DNA from: Flavobacteriales bacterium UBA5422
Lineage (GTDB): Bacteria; Bacteroidota; Bacteroidia; Flavobacteriales_D; Crocinitomicaceae
NCBI GenBank assembly: GCA_002409405.1
Contig: DHNG01000020.1
Coordinates: 164,571-184,434, forward strand
Length of the DNA stretch: 19,864 nucleotides
Direction: 5' to 3'
The position numbers were made by a program, and so were the translations under genes. Below the pieces are notes generated by a model. That model searched no databases, had not been told where the DNA came from, and saw nothing but the letters and a program-made list of their open reading frames with translations. This document shows positions 6,805-14,262 of this stretch, in pieces. The first letter of the stretch is position 1, and each line of letters begins with the position of its first letter.

Positions 6805-8034
6805 TTACCGGTTATCTTCTTCCGGATATTCAAACCAAATGTTATCAAAGAAACGCTTTGGTCGGGGTGAATTCATGAATTTGTTTCCACCGTATGCTTT
6901 GAGAATGGCAAAATAATGATCGGAGTCAATTACCCGTACCCAGGAAATCCCTTCCGGATACGAATCTGAAATTCCCTCAATGTATCGTGTTTCGTCGTCA
7001 AAAACACCTTCTGTTTTCTTTGAATCACCGGGACTTTGGATGTAATCCATCGCAACGGATTGCAATGTCTGTCCATCTTCTTTGGCAATTACTTCTATCG
7101 AGTACGAATTTCCTTGTCCCATTTCACGATAGATCAGGTTAAGCACAACGCCTTCTTTGTCAATGTCAAACGGTTTTCCCGGAAACACAGCATTCAGTTG
7201 TGTAATGGAATCAAAGTAATTGTAATTTTTAGTGGAGAGTACCTGTAACTTCTCAGGAATAGCCTCTTTGCTCTGTGTGTATAAAACAGGCCGTAGGTGG
7301 TGTCCTTTACTTCTCAATAAATTGATAACTCCTTTGTCTCCTCCTAAATGTCCCGCTCCGATGGCAATGAATAAATTTTCTTTTTTGAGCAACGAATCAA
7401 TACCGTCAGCCATGACCACATTGCGCTTAGTGATCAGATCTTCAAAAAATTCAGGATTCCATTTCAGGCTGGTTCTCAATAATTTTTCAAGCGCATCGAC
7501 ATTCCCTTTTAAATAGAGACTGATGGCTTTATCTTCTGCCTGGATGAACTGATCGGCATATGAATACGAAAAATTGAACGGATTTTCAACCAGACTCATT
7601 TGATCTTCTATTGCCTCCAGGGCGTAAAAGTTCTTATTGGCATTGAATCCATATTGCATAAAGTAAAGGTCCAAAAACTGAGGCATTCCATCTTCATCTC
7701 CATACGATGTTCTCGAAGCAGAGGAAGATTTGGTATAGGGTTTCCCTTCGTTGTCATATTCCAGCTGTAAATAATCATAACGGGTATCCCAATCTTTGAA
7801 CATGGCATAAATATCTGTTTCCAGAACAATTGCTTTGGAGTTGTTCAGAGCAACATAGACGGAGTCGCTCAACTGGAACACACGTTTGTCATTAGTGTGA
7901 AAACTTCCGAACAGGTAACTTTTTTCTTTTTTGCCTTTTGTGGTGATCTCCCACAACAATTTGTTTTCGTACTGAATTTCTTTTTCTTGTGAAAAGCTTG
8001 CAAAAGAGAATAAGAATATGAAAATTAAAATCAT
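6805..8034 (-). CDS. TraB/GumN-family secreted protein
   Basis: A 409-residue exported protein. An N-terminal signal peptide (MILIFIFLFSFASFSQ) is followed by the TraB/GumN (PF01963) pattern: LLWEITTKGKKEKSYLFGSFHTND near the start with the conserved G..H, then ALNNSKAIVLETDI, and LFIAIGAGHLGGDKGVINLLRSKGHHLRPV near residue 235. The GxxH and GxGHLxG elements are the family's presumed metal-binding, protease-like core (the Tiki/TraB fold). After about residue 265 a C-terminal segment of some 140 residues is not recognised. The real activity of bacterial members is not established. The gene is monocistronic; its upstream gap contains module C. Confidence 0.82.
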   Translation of the reverse strand: MILIFIFLFSFASFSQEKEIQYENKLLWEITTKGKKEKSYLFGSFHTNDKRVFQLSDSVYVALNNSKAIVLETDIYAMFKDWDTRYDYLQLEYDNEGKPYTKSSSASRTSYGDEDGMPQFLDLYFMQYGFNANKNFYALEAIEDQMSLVENPFNFSYSYADQFIQAEDKAISLYLKGNVDALEKLLRTSLKWNPEFFEDLITKRNVVMADGIDSLLKKENLFIAIGAGHLGGDKGVINLLRSKGHHLRPVLYTQSKEAIPEKLQVLSTKNYNYFDSITQLNAVFPGKPFDIDKEGVVLNLIYREMGQGNSYSIEVIAKEDGQTLQSVAMDYIQSPGDSKKTEGVFDDETRYIEGISDSYPEGISWVRVIDSDHYFAILKAYGGNKFMNSPRPKRFFDNIWFEYPEEDNR

Positions 8035-8100
8035 AGTTGAAATACAAATCAGATACTAAAGGTAATTATAATTTAGTTGTCATTCTCCATTCTTTGTGAC

Positions 8101-8131
8101 AAAAAAAACGGTTCGAATATTCGAACCGTTT
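8101..8131 (-). terminator. Rho-independent terminator of module C
   Basis: A perfect 26-base palindrome at 8106-8131 (half-site AAACGGTTCGAAT), followed on the minus strand by eight consecutive Us (8108-8101). The U-tract exists only on the minus strand, which fixes the direction of transcription for this module. Confidence 0.75.
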
Positions 8132-8213
8132 CCTAACCTAACCTAACCACTATTCACTGAAAAAGACTTCTAGTTTGATTGTATATTTATGTATAAATAA
8201 CTATCAACTTTCG
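8101..8213 (-). ncRNA. Candidate small RNA or leader, module C
   Basis: Minus strand: a TATATTTG box (8219-8226), a predicted start near 8213, a leader of about 80 bases, then a very strong terminator. The segment at 8132-8171 reads AGAAGTCTTTTTCAGTGAATAGTGG, then three GGTTA units. It aligns with the core of modules A and B (AGAGTTAGTTTTCAT, AGTAGTAG, TTTAGGTTA) but is diverged. It sits upstream of the TraB-family gene. As with A and B, a terminator between divergent genes points to a separate short transcript. An attenuator for the TraB-family gene is the main alternative, since that gene has no exact -7 box of its own. Confidence 0.45.
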
Positions 8214-8404
8214 TGAGACAAATATACGCAAGCTAAACTGATTTAGTGAAAGTTTTTCGACAAACGATTGTATTTTTTAGACGACTTTTTTCGTTTTTCC
8301 AATCAAAACAATTAAAAAACTGATAATCAACCGTTTATTTGTTTGTGTAGACAAGTTCTGATTTTAATTGTGATTGTAACCTGCTCATCATGCGTTTTTA
8401 TCAC

Positions 8405-8412
8405 TTATTTTG
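8405..8412 (+). promoter_or_regulatory. -7-like box of dbpA
   Basis: TTATTTTG is one base from TAnnTTTG and ends five bases before the ATG at 8418, which would make the mRNA leaderless or nearly so. No -33 TTG is evident. Confidence 0.3.
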
Positions 8413-8417
8413 CAGAG

Positions 8418-9722
8418 ATGAATATACACAACCATTTCCTTTCAACGCTGGGATTTAATGAATGGACATTCGTACAGCGTGAATCTTTTGTACAGTATCC
8501 GAAACAAGACGAACTGGTGTTGTATGCTCCTACGGGATCAGGAAAAACACTTGCTTACCTCATTCCGTTAATTGACTCTTTGAAAGGAGACACATCCGGG
8601 GAATTGAAATGCATTATTTTTTCTCCGACACGAGAATTGGCACTTCAAATTGAGCAAGTATTTAAGTCGTTAAAATCAGAGATTGGTATTACAGCATGCT
8701 ATGGCGGACATCCCATCAAGACTGAAGTGAAAAACCTGTCTGCCGGACCTTCCGTTATTGTAGGAACTCCGGGAAGAATTGCGGACCATCTTCACAGGGG
8801 GCATATTCAGATGAATACAGTGACCCATTTCATAATCGATGAGTTTGATAAATGTCTGGAGATTGGTTTCCTGAAAGAAATGGAGGAAGTTTATTCGAGG
8901 TGTTCAAACCTGAAGAAGCGTATTTTTTGTTCCGCGACACGGATTGAGTCGTTTCCTGATTTTGTGCAACTGAAAAAACCTGTTTACATTGATGCACTGT
9001 CAGATATGGATGAGCCTGATATTACATTTTATGAAGTGACAGGTGAGCGAAACAGACCGCAAAAAATGAAACAAATGATTGCCGGATTTCGATCGGAACC
9101 AACGATTATCTTTTGCAATTTCAGAGAAGATGTAGACGGATTGTTAGCGTATTTTGAAGGACAGGATTTTGCTGTTACATCCTATCATGGAGGATTGGAG
9201 CAGGACGAGCGTGAACGTTCTCTGATTAAATTCAGAAATGGAAGCACACCTGTGTTAATCTGTACGGATTTAGGTGCCAGAGGACTGGATATTCCAAAAA
9301 TCAAGCACATTATTCATTACCAGTTACCGGAAAAAGAAGATGCCTTTATTCACAGGAACGGAAGAACGGCCAGAATGAGTGAGGACGGTAGTGTTTATCT
9401 GTTCGAAGAAGACCGGGAAGGTGCACGTTACCCGCTGCCGGAATGTGTTGGATACAAACCGAAAGAAACAGCTAAGTATCGCTCTCCTGAATGGACAACC
9501 ATATATTTCAGTGCCGGGAAGAAAGATAAGATCAATAAAATCGATTTATTGGGATTTATCTGCCAGAAAGGGGGGATTGGTAAACAGGATGTAGGAATGA
9601 TTGCAGTGTTGGACAGAAGTTCATATGTCGCGCTTCGATCTCATCAGCTTCAGGAGCTGTTGCCGGAATTGAGAAAACATAAGGTCAAAGGGCAGAAGTT
9701 GAGAATTTCAGTGTCCAGATAA
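8418..9722 (+). CDS. dbpA: DbpA-type DEAD-box RNA helicase
   Basis: ATP-dependent RNA helicase; DbpA family members act on 23S rRNA during large-subunit assembly. Helicase motifs in order over 434 residues: Q-motif region FNEWTFVQRESF (about 13-24), APTGSGKT (37-44), PTREL (70-74), TPGR (117-120), DEFDK (141-145), SAT (172-174), then HGGLEQDERE, TDLGARGLDIP and HRNGRTAR (312-319). The C-terminal 75 residues match the DbpA RNA-binding domain (FSAGKKDKINKIDLLGFICQKGGIGKQDVGMIAVLDRSSYVAL). Motif II is DEFD, not DEAD, and motif VI is HRNGRTAR, not HRIGRTGR. The start at 8418 is chosen because the frame upstream to a TTG at 8343 adds a hydrophobic stretch that a cytoplasmic helicase would not have. 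It shares a terminator with rpmA. Confidence 0.9.
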   Translation: MNIHNHFLSTLGFNEWTFVQRESFVQYPKQDELVLYAPTGSGKTLAYLIPLIDSLKGDTSGELKCIIFSPTRELALQIEQVFKSLKSEIGITACYGGHPIKTEVKNLSAGPSVIVGTPGRIADHLHRGHIQMNTVTHFIIDEFDKCLEIGFLKEMEEVYSRCSNLKKRIFCSATRIESFPDFVQLKKPVYIDALSDMDEPDITFYEVTGERNRPQKMKQMIAGFRSEPTIIFCNFREDVDGLLAYFEGQDFAVTSYHGGLEQDERERSLIKFRNGSTPVLICTDLGARGLDIPKIKHIIHYQLPEKEDAFIHRNGRTARMSEDGSVYLFEEDREGARYPLPECVGYKPKETAKYRSPEWTTIYFSAGKKDKINKIDLLGFICQKGGIGKQDVGMIAVLDRSSYVALRSHQLQELLPELRKHKVKGQKLRISVSR

Positions 9723-9770
9723 ATTCAGCTTCGATACGAAGTTTACACGTAAGTAGAAACAACCAATCAT

Positions 9771-9809
9771 AAAAAAAGCGAACTCATTTGAGTTCGCTTT
9801 CATTTTTTT
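9771..9809. terminator. Bidirectional terminator between dbpA and rpmA
   Basis: A 12-bp perfect stem (AAAGCGAACTCA at 9775-9786 with 9789-9800). On the + strand it is followed by CA and seven Ts; on the minus strand it is followed by seven Us, three of them in the stem. It terminates both convergent genes. Confidence 0.88.
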
Positions 9810-9823
9810 GCTTCCAACTGTTA

Positions 9824-10090
9824 TTAAGCCTCTGTTTCAAAAGGAACAACAGATACGAAAGAACGATTTTCTTTTTTCTTGCGGAATTCTACAGTACCAT
9901 CTGTCAATGCATACAATGTATGGTCTTTTCCAATACCAACATTTTGTCCTGGGTGGTGTTGTGTACCTCTTTGACGAACGATAATGTTACCAGCAATTGC
10001 TGCTTGTCCACCAAAAATTTTCACACCCAATCTTTTGCTTTGAGATTCACGACCGTTTTTAGAACTACCGACTCCTTTCTTATGTGCCAT
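9824..10090 (-). CDS. rpmA: Large ribosomal subunit protein bL27
   Basis: Component of the 50S subunit whose N-terminal tail reaches the peptidyl transferase centre. The 88-residue product begins MAHKKGVGSSKNGRESQSKRLGVK and contains GGQAAIAGNIIVRQRGTQHHPG, both diagnostic for bL27. The N-terminus has no cleavable extension of the Firmicutes type, so only Met removal is expected. It follows rplU by 43 bases in the conserved rplU-rpmA pair. Confidence 0.98.
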   Translation of the reverse strand: MAHKKGVGSSKNGRESQSKRLGVKIFGGQAAIAGNIIVRQRGTQHHPGQNVGIGKDHTLYALTDGTVEFRKKKENRSFVSVVPFETEA

Positions 10091-10133
10091 GTTTTATAAT
10101 TTTTAACCGGACATTGTCCGATCTAGTTCTTAA

Positions 10134-10445
10134 TTACGCTTTAATTCCGGTAACCTTGATTGCTGTAAAGCATTGACGGTGCCCGTTTTGTTTTTGATAA
10201 CCTTTTCTTCTTTTCTTCTTGAAAACGATTACTTTGTCTCCTTTTACGTGCCCAACAACTTCCGCTGTTACATTAGCACCTTCTATAGCCGGGGCGCCTA
10301 AAGTTACATTCCCTCCGTTGTCAACCAAAAGAACACGATCAAAAGTTACTTTGTCTCCTTCTTTTGCATCTAAGCGGTGAACATACACTTTTTGGTCTTT
10401 TTGCACCTTAAACTGCTGCCCTGCTATCTCTACAATTGCGTACAT
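10134..10445 (-). CDS. rplU: Large ribosomal subunit protein bL21
   Basis: Component of the 50S subunit that binds 23S rRNA. The 103-residue product starts MYAIVEIAGQQFKVQKDQKVYVHRL and ends with the basic stretch KVIVFKKKRRKGYQKQNGHRQ, both typical of bL21, at the usual family length. First gene of the rplU-rpmA unit; it is preceded by a near-perfect promoter and a leader of roughly 35 bases. Confidence 0.98.
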   Translation of the reverse strand: MYAIVEIAGQQFKVQKDQKVYVHRLDAKEGDKVTFDRVLLVDNGGNVTLGAPAIEGANVTAEVVGHVKGDKVIVFKKKRRKGYQKQNGHRQCFTAIKVTGIKA

Positions 10446-10485
10446 ATAGCTTGTTTTTATTAATTAATTTCTAAAAAATGGATGA

Positions 10486-10515
10486 CAAAGGTAAATAAAA
10501 ATTCCAAGATGTCAA
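10486..10515 (-). promoter_or_regulatory. rplU-rpmA promoter
   Basis: Minus strand: TTG (10513-10515), a 19-base spacer, then TACCTTTG (10486-10493). This matches the Bacteroidota sigma consensus TTG-N19-TAnnTTTG in sequence and spacing. It is the clearest promoter in the window, as expected for ribosomal protein genes. Confidence 0.8.
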
Positions 10516-10581
10516 CAGTTGAACGTGAATAATTTGAAAATAATCAGTTTATTTTTCTGAAAAGAATAAAAAAGGGTAAAA

Positions 10582-11508
10582 TTATCGTTTCAATCTTTTT
10601 TTGATTCCTTCCGAACGTACAACTAAATATACTCCCGTAAAAATAACACACATCCAGAGAAGTTTCAATACAGTAATGGATTTGGTGTAATCTTCCGAAA
10701 AACCAATCGCATAAAATAAATAGGCGAAGACAATGACCATGACCGGTTGCAGGTAAATATAAGTACTTGTTACACTTGCGCTGAGATACTTCATCGCATA
10801 CATGGTCAACAGGTATGTAAAGAATGTCACCCCAATGATCACATACGTAATCCGCAACCATACACCAAATGGGATGGAGGAGAAATCAATCAGGGTAAAA
10901 TCGATCAGCGTTTGCGGAAATAACAGTACATACATTGCACCAAATGTAAATACATATGTGGTTACAGTAAGGGCGGAATATTTTTGCATCAACGGCTTTA
11001 CCAGGATCAGGTAAATGGCATAACTCACGGCATTAATAAATAACAGGATGTCTCCAAATAAGGTGCTGCCGTCCGTTCCGTCGGATTGCAAGGCCAGGAA
11101 AGCAGCTCCCGTTGCTCCGATGAGTACACCGATAATTTTGATGCTATTCATGGTTTCCTTCAGGATAAAGAATGCCATAATCGCAACCATGATCGGGTTG
11201 AGAGTCATGATAATTCCGGAATTGATCGCTGAAGAATGATTGAGTCCGTGAAAAAAGCACAACTGGTTAACAGCCACACCAAATATACCACAAACGGCAA
11301 GTTTCAGGAGGTCTTTTTTTGCTACTTTCTCGCGCTTGGTAAACAAGGATACTACCCAGAATAAAAACGTTGCACCCAATACCCGGAATGCAATAAAGAC
11401 ATTCGGAGTAAGATAAGTAGGCATAACATCTTTGGCAATAATGTTGTTTGCTCCGTAAAATGCATTGACAAAAAACAGCGCTACATGGGCTTTTGCCGGA
11501 TTCCCCAT
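10582..11508 (-). CDS. EamA/DMT-family transporter
   Basis: Inner-membrane transporter of the drug/metabolite superfamily, 308 residues with about ten hydrophobic segments in two EamA repeats. Repeat 1 contains NAFYGANNIIAKDVMP, the Arg in FIAFRVLGATFLFW and the closing LNPIMVAIMAFFILKETMNSIKIIGVLIGATGAAFLA. Repeat 2 ends with YLQPVMVIVFAYLFYAIGFSE and a basic tail (KKRLKR). Substrates in this family are usually small organic molecules or amino acids, and none can be assigned here. It is the last gene of a four-gene operon: its ATG is one base after the stop of the ArsC-like gene, so translational coupling is likely. A role in moving an aromatic amino-acid metabolite would fit the kynurenine monooxygenase at the operon head, but that is speculation. 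No good terminator is seen after it. Confidence 0.87.
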   Translation of the reverse strand: MGNPAKAHVALFFVNAFYGANNIIAKDVMPTYLTPNVFIAFRVLGATFLFWVVSLFTKREKVAKKDLLKLAVCGIFGVAVNQLCFFHGLNHSSAINSGIIMTLNPIMVAIMAFFILKETMNSIKIIGVLIGATGAAFLALQSDGTDGSTLFGDILLFINAVSYAIYLILVKPLMQKYSALTVTTYVFTFGAMYVLLFPQTLIDFTLIDFSSIPFGVWLRITYVIIGVTFFTYLLTMYAMKYLSASVTSTYIYLQPVMVIVFAYLFYAIGFSEDYTKSITVLKLLWMCVIFTGVYLVVRSEGIKKRLKR

Positions 11509-11509
11509 T

Positions 11510-11860
11510 TTAGCTATTCAGCGATTGTTTTGCTTTTTCTACAACCTCTTTCGCATTTCCGATAAACACAGCATCTTCGTTGATAATGAACGGACGCTTT
11601 AAGAAAGTGTACTCCTCCAGCATCAATTGACGGTAGTCCTGCTCGGATAAATTTTTATCTTTCAATCCCTGATCTTTGTATTTGGTTGCTTTTTTAGAAA
11701 ACAATGCTTCGTATGAACCCTCTTTTTTTGCTAACCAGTCTAAGGTGTCGGCATCGATGTTCTGTTCTTTGATATTGATCAGCTCAAAGTTTTCTGTATT
11801 CAGTTCTTTTAAAATCCGTTGATTGGTAGAACACGTTTTTAGGTGATAAATTCGTTTCAT
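11510..11860 (-). CDS. ArsC/Spx-like thioredoxin-fold protein
   Basis: 116 residues starting MKRIYHLKTCSTNQRILKEL. The N-terminal Cys10 after a short beta strand, and FLKRPFIINEDAVFIGN near the C-terminus with the family's R-P pair, mark the ArsC family (PF03960). It has C-S-T-N rather than the CxxC of Spx, and the frame shows no further cysteine. Glutaredoxin-linked arsenate reduction is therefore possible but unproven; many such stand-alone members have unknown roles. The frame is open 13 codons upstream (to 11899), but that stretch overlaps the previous gene and does not fit the family, so the ATG at 11860 is chosen. It starts four bases after the stop of the preceding gene. Confidence 0.8.
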   Translation of the reverse strand: MKRIYHLKTCSTNQRILKELNTENFELINIKEQNIDADTLDWLAKKEGSYEALFSKKATKYKDQGLKDKNLSEQDYRQLMLEEYTFLKRPFIINEDAVFIGNAKEVVEKAKQSLNS

Positions 11861-11864
11861 TGGA

Positions 11865-12764
11865 TCAATTATTTCGCATGGTGTTTTTATCCTGGTCATT
11901 TACCTGTGCAGGCGGACAACCTTTCGTTTTCTTCTGGAACAAATACGTCCATTTGATCTTAGCCAGCATTGGATAGTAATTAGAATCAAACCATTTGAAG
12001 TCAGAAGCACCTTTTCTCCATTCGTGGATTCCGAAAATCGGGACTTGTACAGATGGAATCAACATACTTCTTCTACTCAGACGAATTCCAAACCCCAGTT
12101 CATAATGAACGTGTGCCATGAACGGATGGTGAAAATAATGCCTTCCCGGAACAGCTGCTGTAACGAAATCTGTATAAGCAGACCCCTCCTGGCGCTTAAA
12201 GTTGAAATCTAAATTAACCCCGAAACCGTTGTCAATAAAGTATTTTTTACCGATGTAAAAATTTTTGTGAACGGTAACGCGTGCTGATGCAAACAAGTTT
12301 CGAAACTGTCCTGTTTGTTCATCCGTAGCAATTATATTGTTAGTAACCGGATCCAGCAAGTCGATGCGTGTCGTCTCATTTCCGTTGAGCATTTTAATTC
12401 CAACACCCCAGTCGATGTAAGAAACGAAAATATACTTCAGTTTTTGAGATAATTTGGAGCGTTTTTTCGGGAAATGAATCATTCCGACTTCTGCAAAAAT
12501 CCCTGGTAATCCTTTGGGAGTTGTCGTCAAATCATACGAACGTCCGATAGCCGGATAAGTTGTCGTGATGGGTGTTTTGCGTGTTGCTAATGTAAATGTC
12601 GATCCGACGGATAATTGCAATCCAAACGGTCTGTATTCGTTGAAATCAGATGCACCGCCAAAAAAATCTTTTTTGCCTTTCCCCTTTCCGGGAACCATGT
12701 TTCGTTGTGCTGAAGCGAACTGAATCAATCCGGTGATCAGCAAAAAACTGAAGATTATTCTCAT
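11865..12764 (-). CDS. Secreted protein, probable outer-membrane beta-barrel
   Basis: 299 residues, no named family recognised. A clear signal peptide (MRIIFSFLLITGLIQFASA before QRN) is followed by a short basic, Gly/Lys-rich linker (GKGKGKKDFFGG). Next come alternating polar and hydrophobic strands rich in aromatic residues (FGLQLSVGSTFTLA, YIFVSYIDWGVGIKM, FASARVTVHKNFYIG, YFIDNGFGVNLDFNFKRQ, ELGFGIRLSRRSMLIPSVQVPIFG), the texture of an outer-membrane barrel. A polar tail with one Cys ends it, whereas barrels often close with an aromatic residue. Its ATG overlaps the stop of the monooxygenase gene by one base (TAATG), so the two are probably translationally coupled, yet a functional link is not obvious. 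Confidence 0.7.
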   Translation of the reverse strand: MRIIFSFLLITGLIQFASAQRNMVPGKGKGKKDFFGGASDFNEYRPFGLQLSVGSTFTLATRKTPITTTYPAIGRSYDLTTTPKGLPGIFAEVGMIHFPKKRSKLSQKLKYIFVSYIDWGVGIKMLNGNETTRIDLLDPVTNNIIATDEQTGQFRNLFASARVTVHKNFYIGKKYFIDNGFGVNLDFNFKRQEGSAYTDFVTAAVPGRHYFHHPFMAHVHYELGFGIRLSRRSMLIPSVQVPIFGIHEWRKGASDFKWFDSNYYPMLAKIKWTYLFQKKTKGCPPAQVNDQDKNTMRNN

Positions 12765-14101
12765 TATACCAAGCTTAAAATTTTATCCATTACTTCCTGC
12801 GAATTCCATTTTTCTTCTATTCCGGGAATAGCCATCACCTCGTCCATGACTTGATTCTGAACTTCTCCCTGTTTGTGAGCAACAGAATAGCGAATATCGC
12901 TGAACGTTACCTGAGAGTATAACGGCATCCATTTATTCGGGTACAGTGTACTGAATTTTGCTTCGATCTTTTTGCGCAACAGGAACATCGGATCGGCTAC
13001 GTAGTCACGCATTACCAAATAATTGTACAGGGACAAATCCTGTAACGCATCACCGTCCGGTTTCCGGGTTGTACTGTATTCTTCAAAGATTGCCTCCCAA
13101 TTTTCATTGTGTTTCTGCATCAGATCCCACAACACCGTACAGTCTTCAAATCCGGCATTCATTCCTTGCCCGTAAAACGGAACAGTCGCGTGTGCAGCGT
13201 CGCCCATCAATACAGTTTTATTGTGGTGCCACGGATAGCTTCTCATAATGGCCAGTGATGACAACGGATGATTTCCCCATTCATCGGCAATTTGAGGCAT
13301 TAACGTATAAAAATCAGGAAATGTCGATTTAAAAAATGCGTCTACTTCTTCTCGTGTATTCACCTTGTCAAATGCATTTTCTCCACCTTCATGCGGCATG
13401 AACAGTGTGCAGGTATATGAACCGTCTTCGTTGGGAAGTGCAATCAGCATAAAGCGACCTCTGGGCCAGATATGCAATGCGTTTTTATCCAGTTTGTGTG
13501 TTCCGTCTGCATTGGCAGGGAGCAAAATTTCGCGGTATCCGTCAGCAATAAAGTTTTGAGAGAAATTGAACCGGTCAGTTCGTTGCAATCCAACATACCT
13601 GACTGCGGAGAAGGCACCGTCACATCCGAAAATGACATCCGTTTTATGGCGTACGTGTTCTCCTGTCTTTTTATTGAGAAATGTCAATTCATTTTTCTGG
13701 AGGTCAATATCAACACATTGATGGTTGTACAGAATAGTTGTTTTTCCTGTATTTTCGGCAACAGTCATCAGGATTGAATTCAAATCTCCCCGTGATGTGG
13801 AATAAATGGCTTCATTTTCTTTTCCATACGGTTGAAAAGTGAGGTTTCCTTCCAGGTCGTGCATCATTCGTCCGTACATCGGGATTGCTATTTTTCGTAC
13901 TTCTTCTGCCGCTCCGACTGTCTCCAGTGCTTTCCATCCTCTGTTGGACAGTGCCAGGTTGATTGATTTACCGGCAGAAATATCCGCTTTCCGGATGTCA
14001 TCACGCGCTTCAAAAATAGTAACGTTGTACCCGGCTTTTGTTAGATAAACAGCCCACAAAGAGCCAACCAAACCCGCCCCGACAATTGTAGCTTCTTTCA
14101 T
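12764..14101 (-). CDS. kmo: Kynurenine 3-monooxygenase
   Basis: FAD- and NADPH-dependent hydroxylation of L-kynurenine to 3-hydroxykynurenine, on the route from tryptophan to quinolinate and NAD. The 445-residue product starts MKEATIVGAGLVGSLWAVYL (FAD-binding GxGxxG at 8-13) and continues with AGKSINLALSNRGWKALETVG, characteristic of KMO rather than other flavin hydroxylases. GCDGAFSAVR (159-168) is the DG motif. VLMGDAAHATVPFYGQGMNAGFED (297-320) is the GD motif with KMO-specific context. The C-terminal region (MRDYVADPMFLLRKKIE) also fits KMO. No other kynurenine-pathway gene lies in the window. First gene of the four-gene operon. Function is confidently assigned from sequence pattern, though not tested. 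Confidence 0.92.
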   Translation of the reverse strand: MKEATIVGAGLVGSLWAVYLTKAGYNVTIFEARDDIRKADISAGKSINLALSNRGWKALETVGAAEEVRKIAIPMYGRMMHDLEGNLTFQPYGKENEAIYSTSRGDLNSILMTVAENTGKTTILYNHQCVDIDLQKNELTFLNKKTGEHVRHKTDVIFGCDGAFSAVRYVGLQRTDRFNFSQNFIADGYREILLPANADGTHKLDKNALHIWPRGRFMLIALPNEDGSYTCTLFMPHEGGENAFDKVNTREEVDAFFKSTFPDFYTLMPQIADEWGNHPLSSLAIMRSYPWHHNKTVLMGDAAHATVPFYGQGMNAGFEDCTVLWDLMQKHNENWEAIFEEYSTTRKPDGDALQDLSLYNYLVMRDYVADPMFLLRKKIEAKFSTLYPNKWMPLYSQVTFSDIRYSVAHKQGEVQNQVMDEVMAIPGIEEKWNSQEVMDKILSLV

Positions 14102-14262
14102 TGTTTTTGATGTATAAAAATTGTTGCCTGTCCATTCACAGTTAGACTGCTAAAGTAGTAATTTTTTGAATTGCGTGTGAATTTGACGCATTCAGGATTC
14201 CGTGTAAAAATTCTTTTTATTCTCCCTGAAATTCACTATATTCGTGACTTTCACAAAAAAAT
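14102..14262. promoter_or_regulatory. Divergent promoter region kmo / nhaA
   Basis: Two one-mismatch -7 boxes are present: TACTTTAG on the minus strand (14150-14157) for kmo and TATATTCG on the + strand (14237-14244) for nhaA. No convincing -33 elements are seen. Exact start sites cannot be assigned. Confidence 0.3.

Larger units (their letters stand above)
8035..8417. other. 383-base divergent intergenic region
   Basis: Lies between the TraB-family gene (-) and dbpA (+). It contains module C (8101-8226) and a weak -7-like box for dbpA at 8405-8412. The remaining 8227-8400 is AT-rich with no structure I can support. Confidence 0.6.

Noticed and set aside
6790..6807. TAATTGA-ATCAATTA small palindrome between the glycosyltransferase and TraB-family stops
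   Set aside because: AT-only short stem with no U-tract. It could be chance where two stop codons meet.
8132..8150. Telomere-like CCTAACC repeats
   Set aside because: Only three units, inside a bacterial intergenic module and aligned with the non-repetitive core of modules A and B; no sign of a linear replicon end.
8343..8417. N-terminal extension of dbpA resembling a lipoprotein signal
   Set aside because: It needs a TTG start, overlaps the probable promoter, and would export a cytoplasmic RNA helicase. The ATG at 8418 aligns with the family.
10540..10581. Possible terminator after the EamA gene
   Set aside because: Only a 4-bp TCAG/CTGA stem in an AT-rich stretch; too weak to call.
13472..13777. 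101-codon + strand frame within kmo
   Set aside because: Antisense shadow of a well-supported monooxygenase gene, with no independent support.
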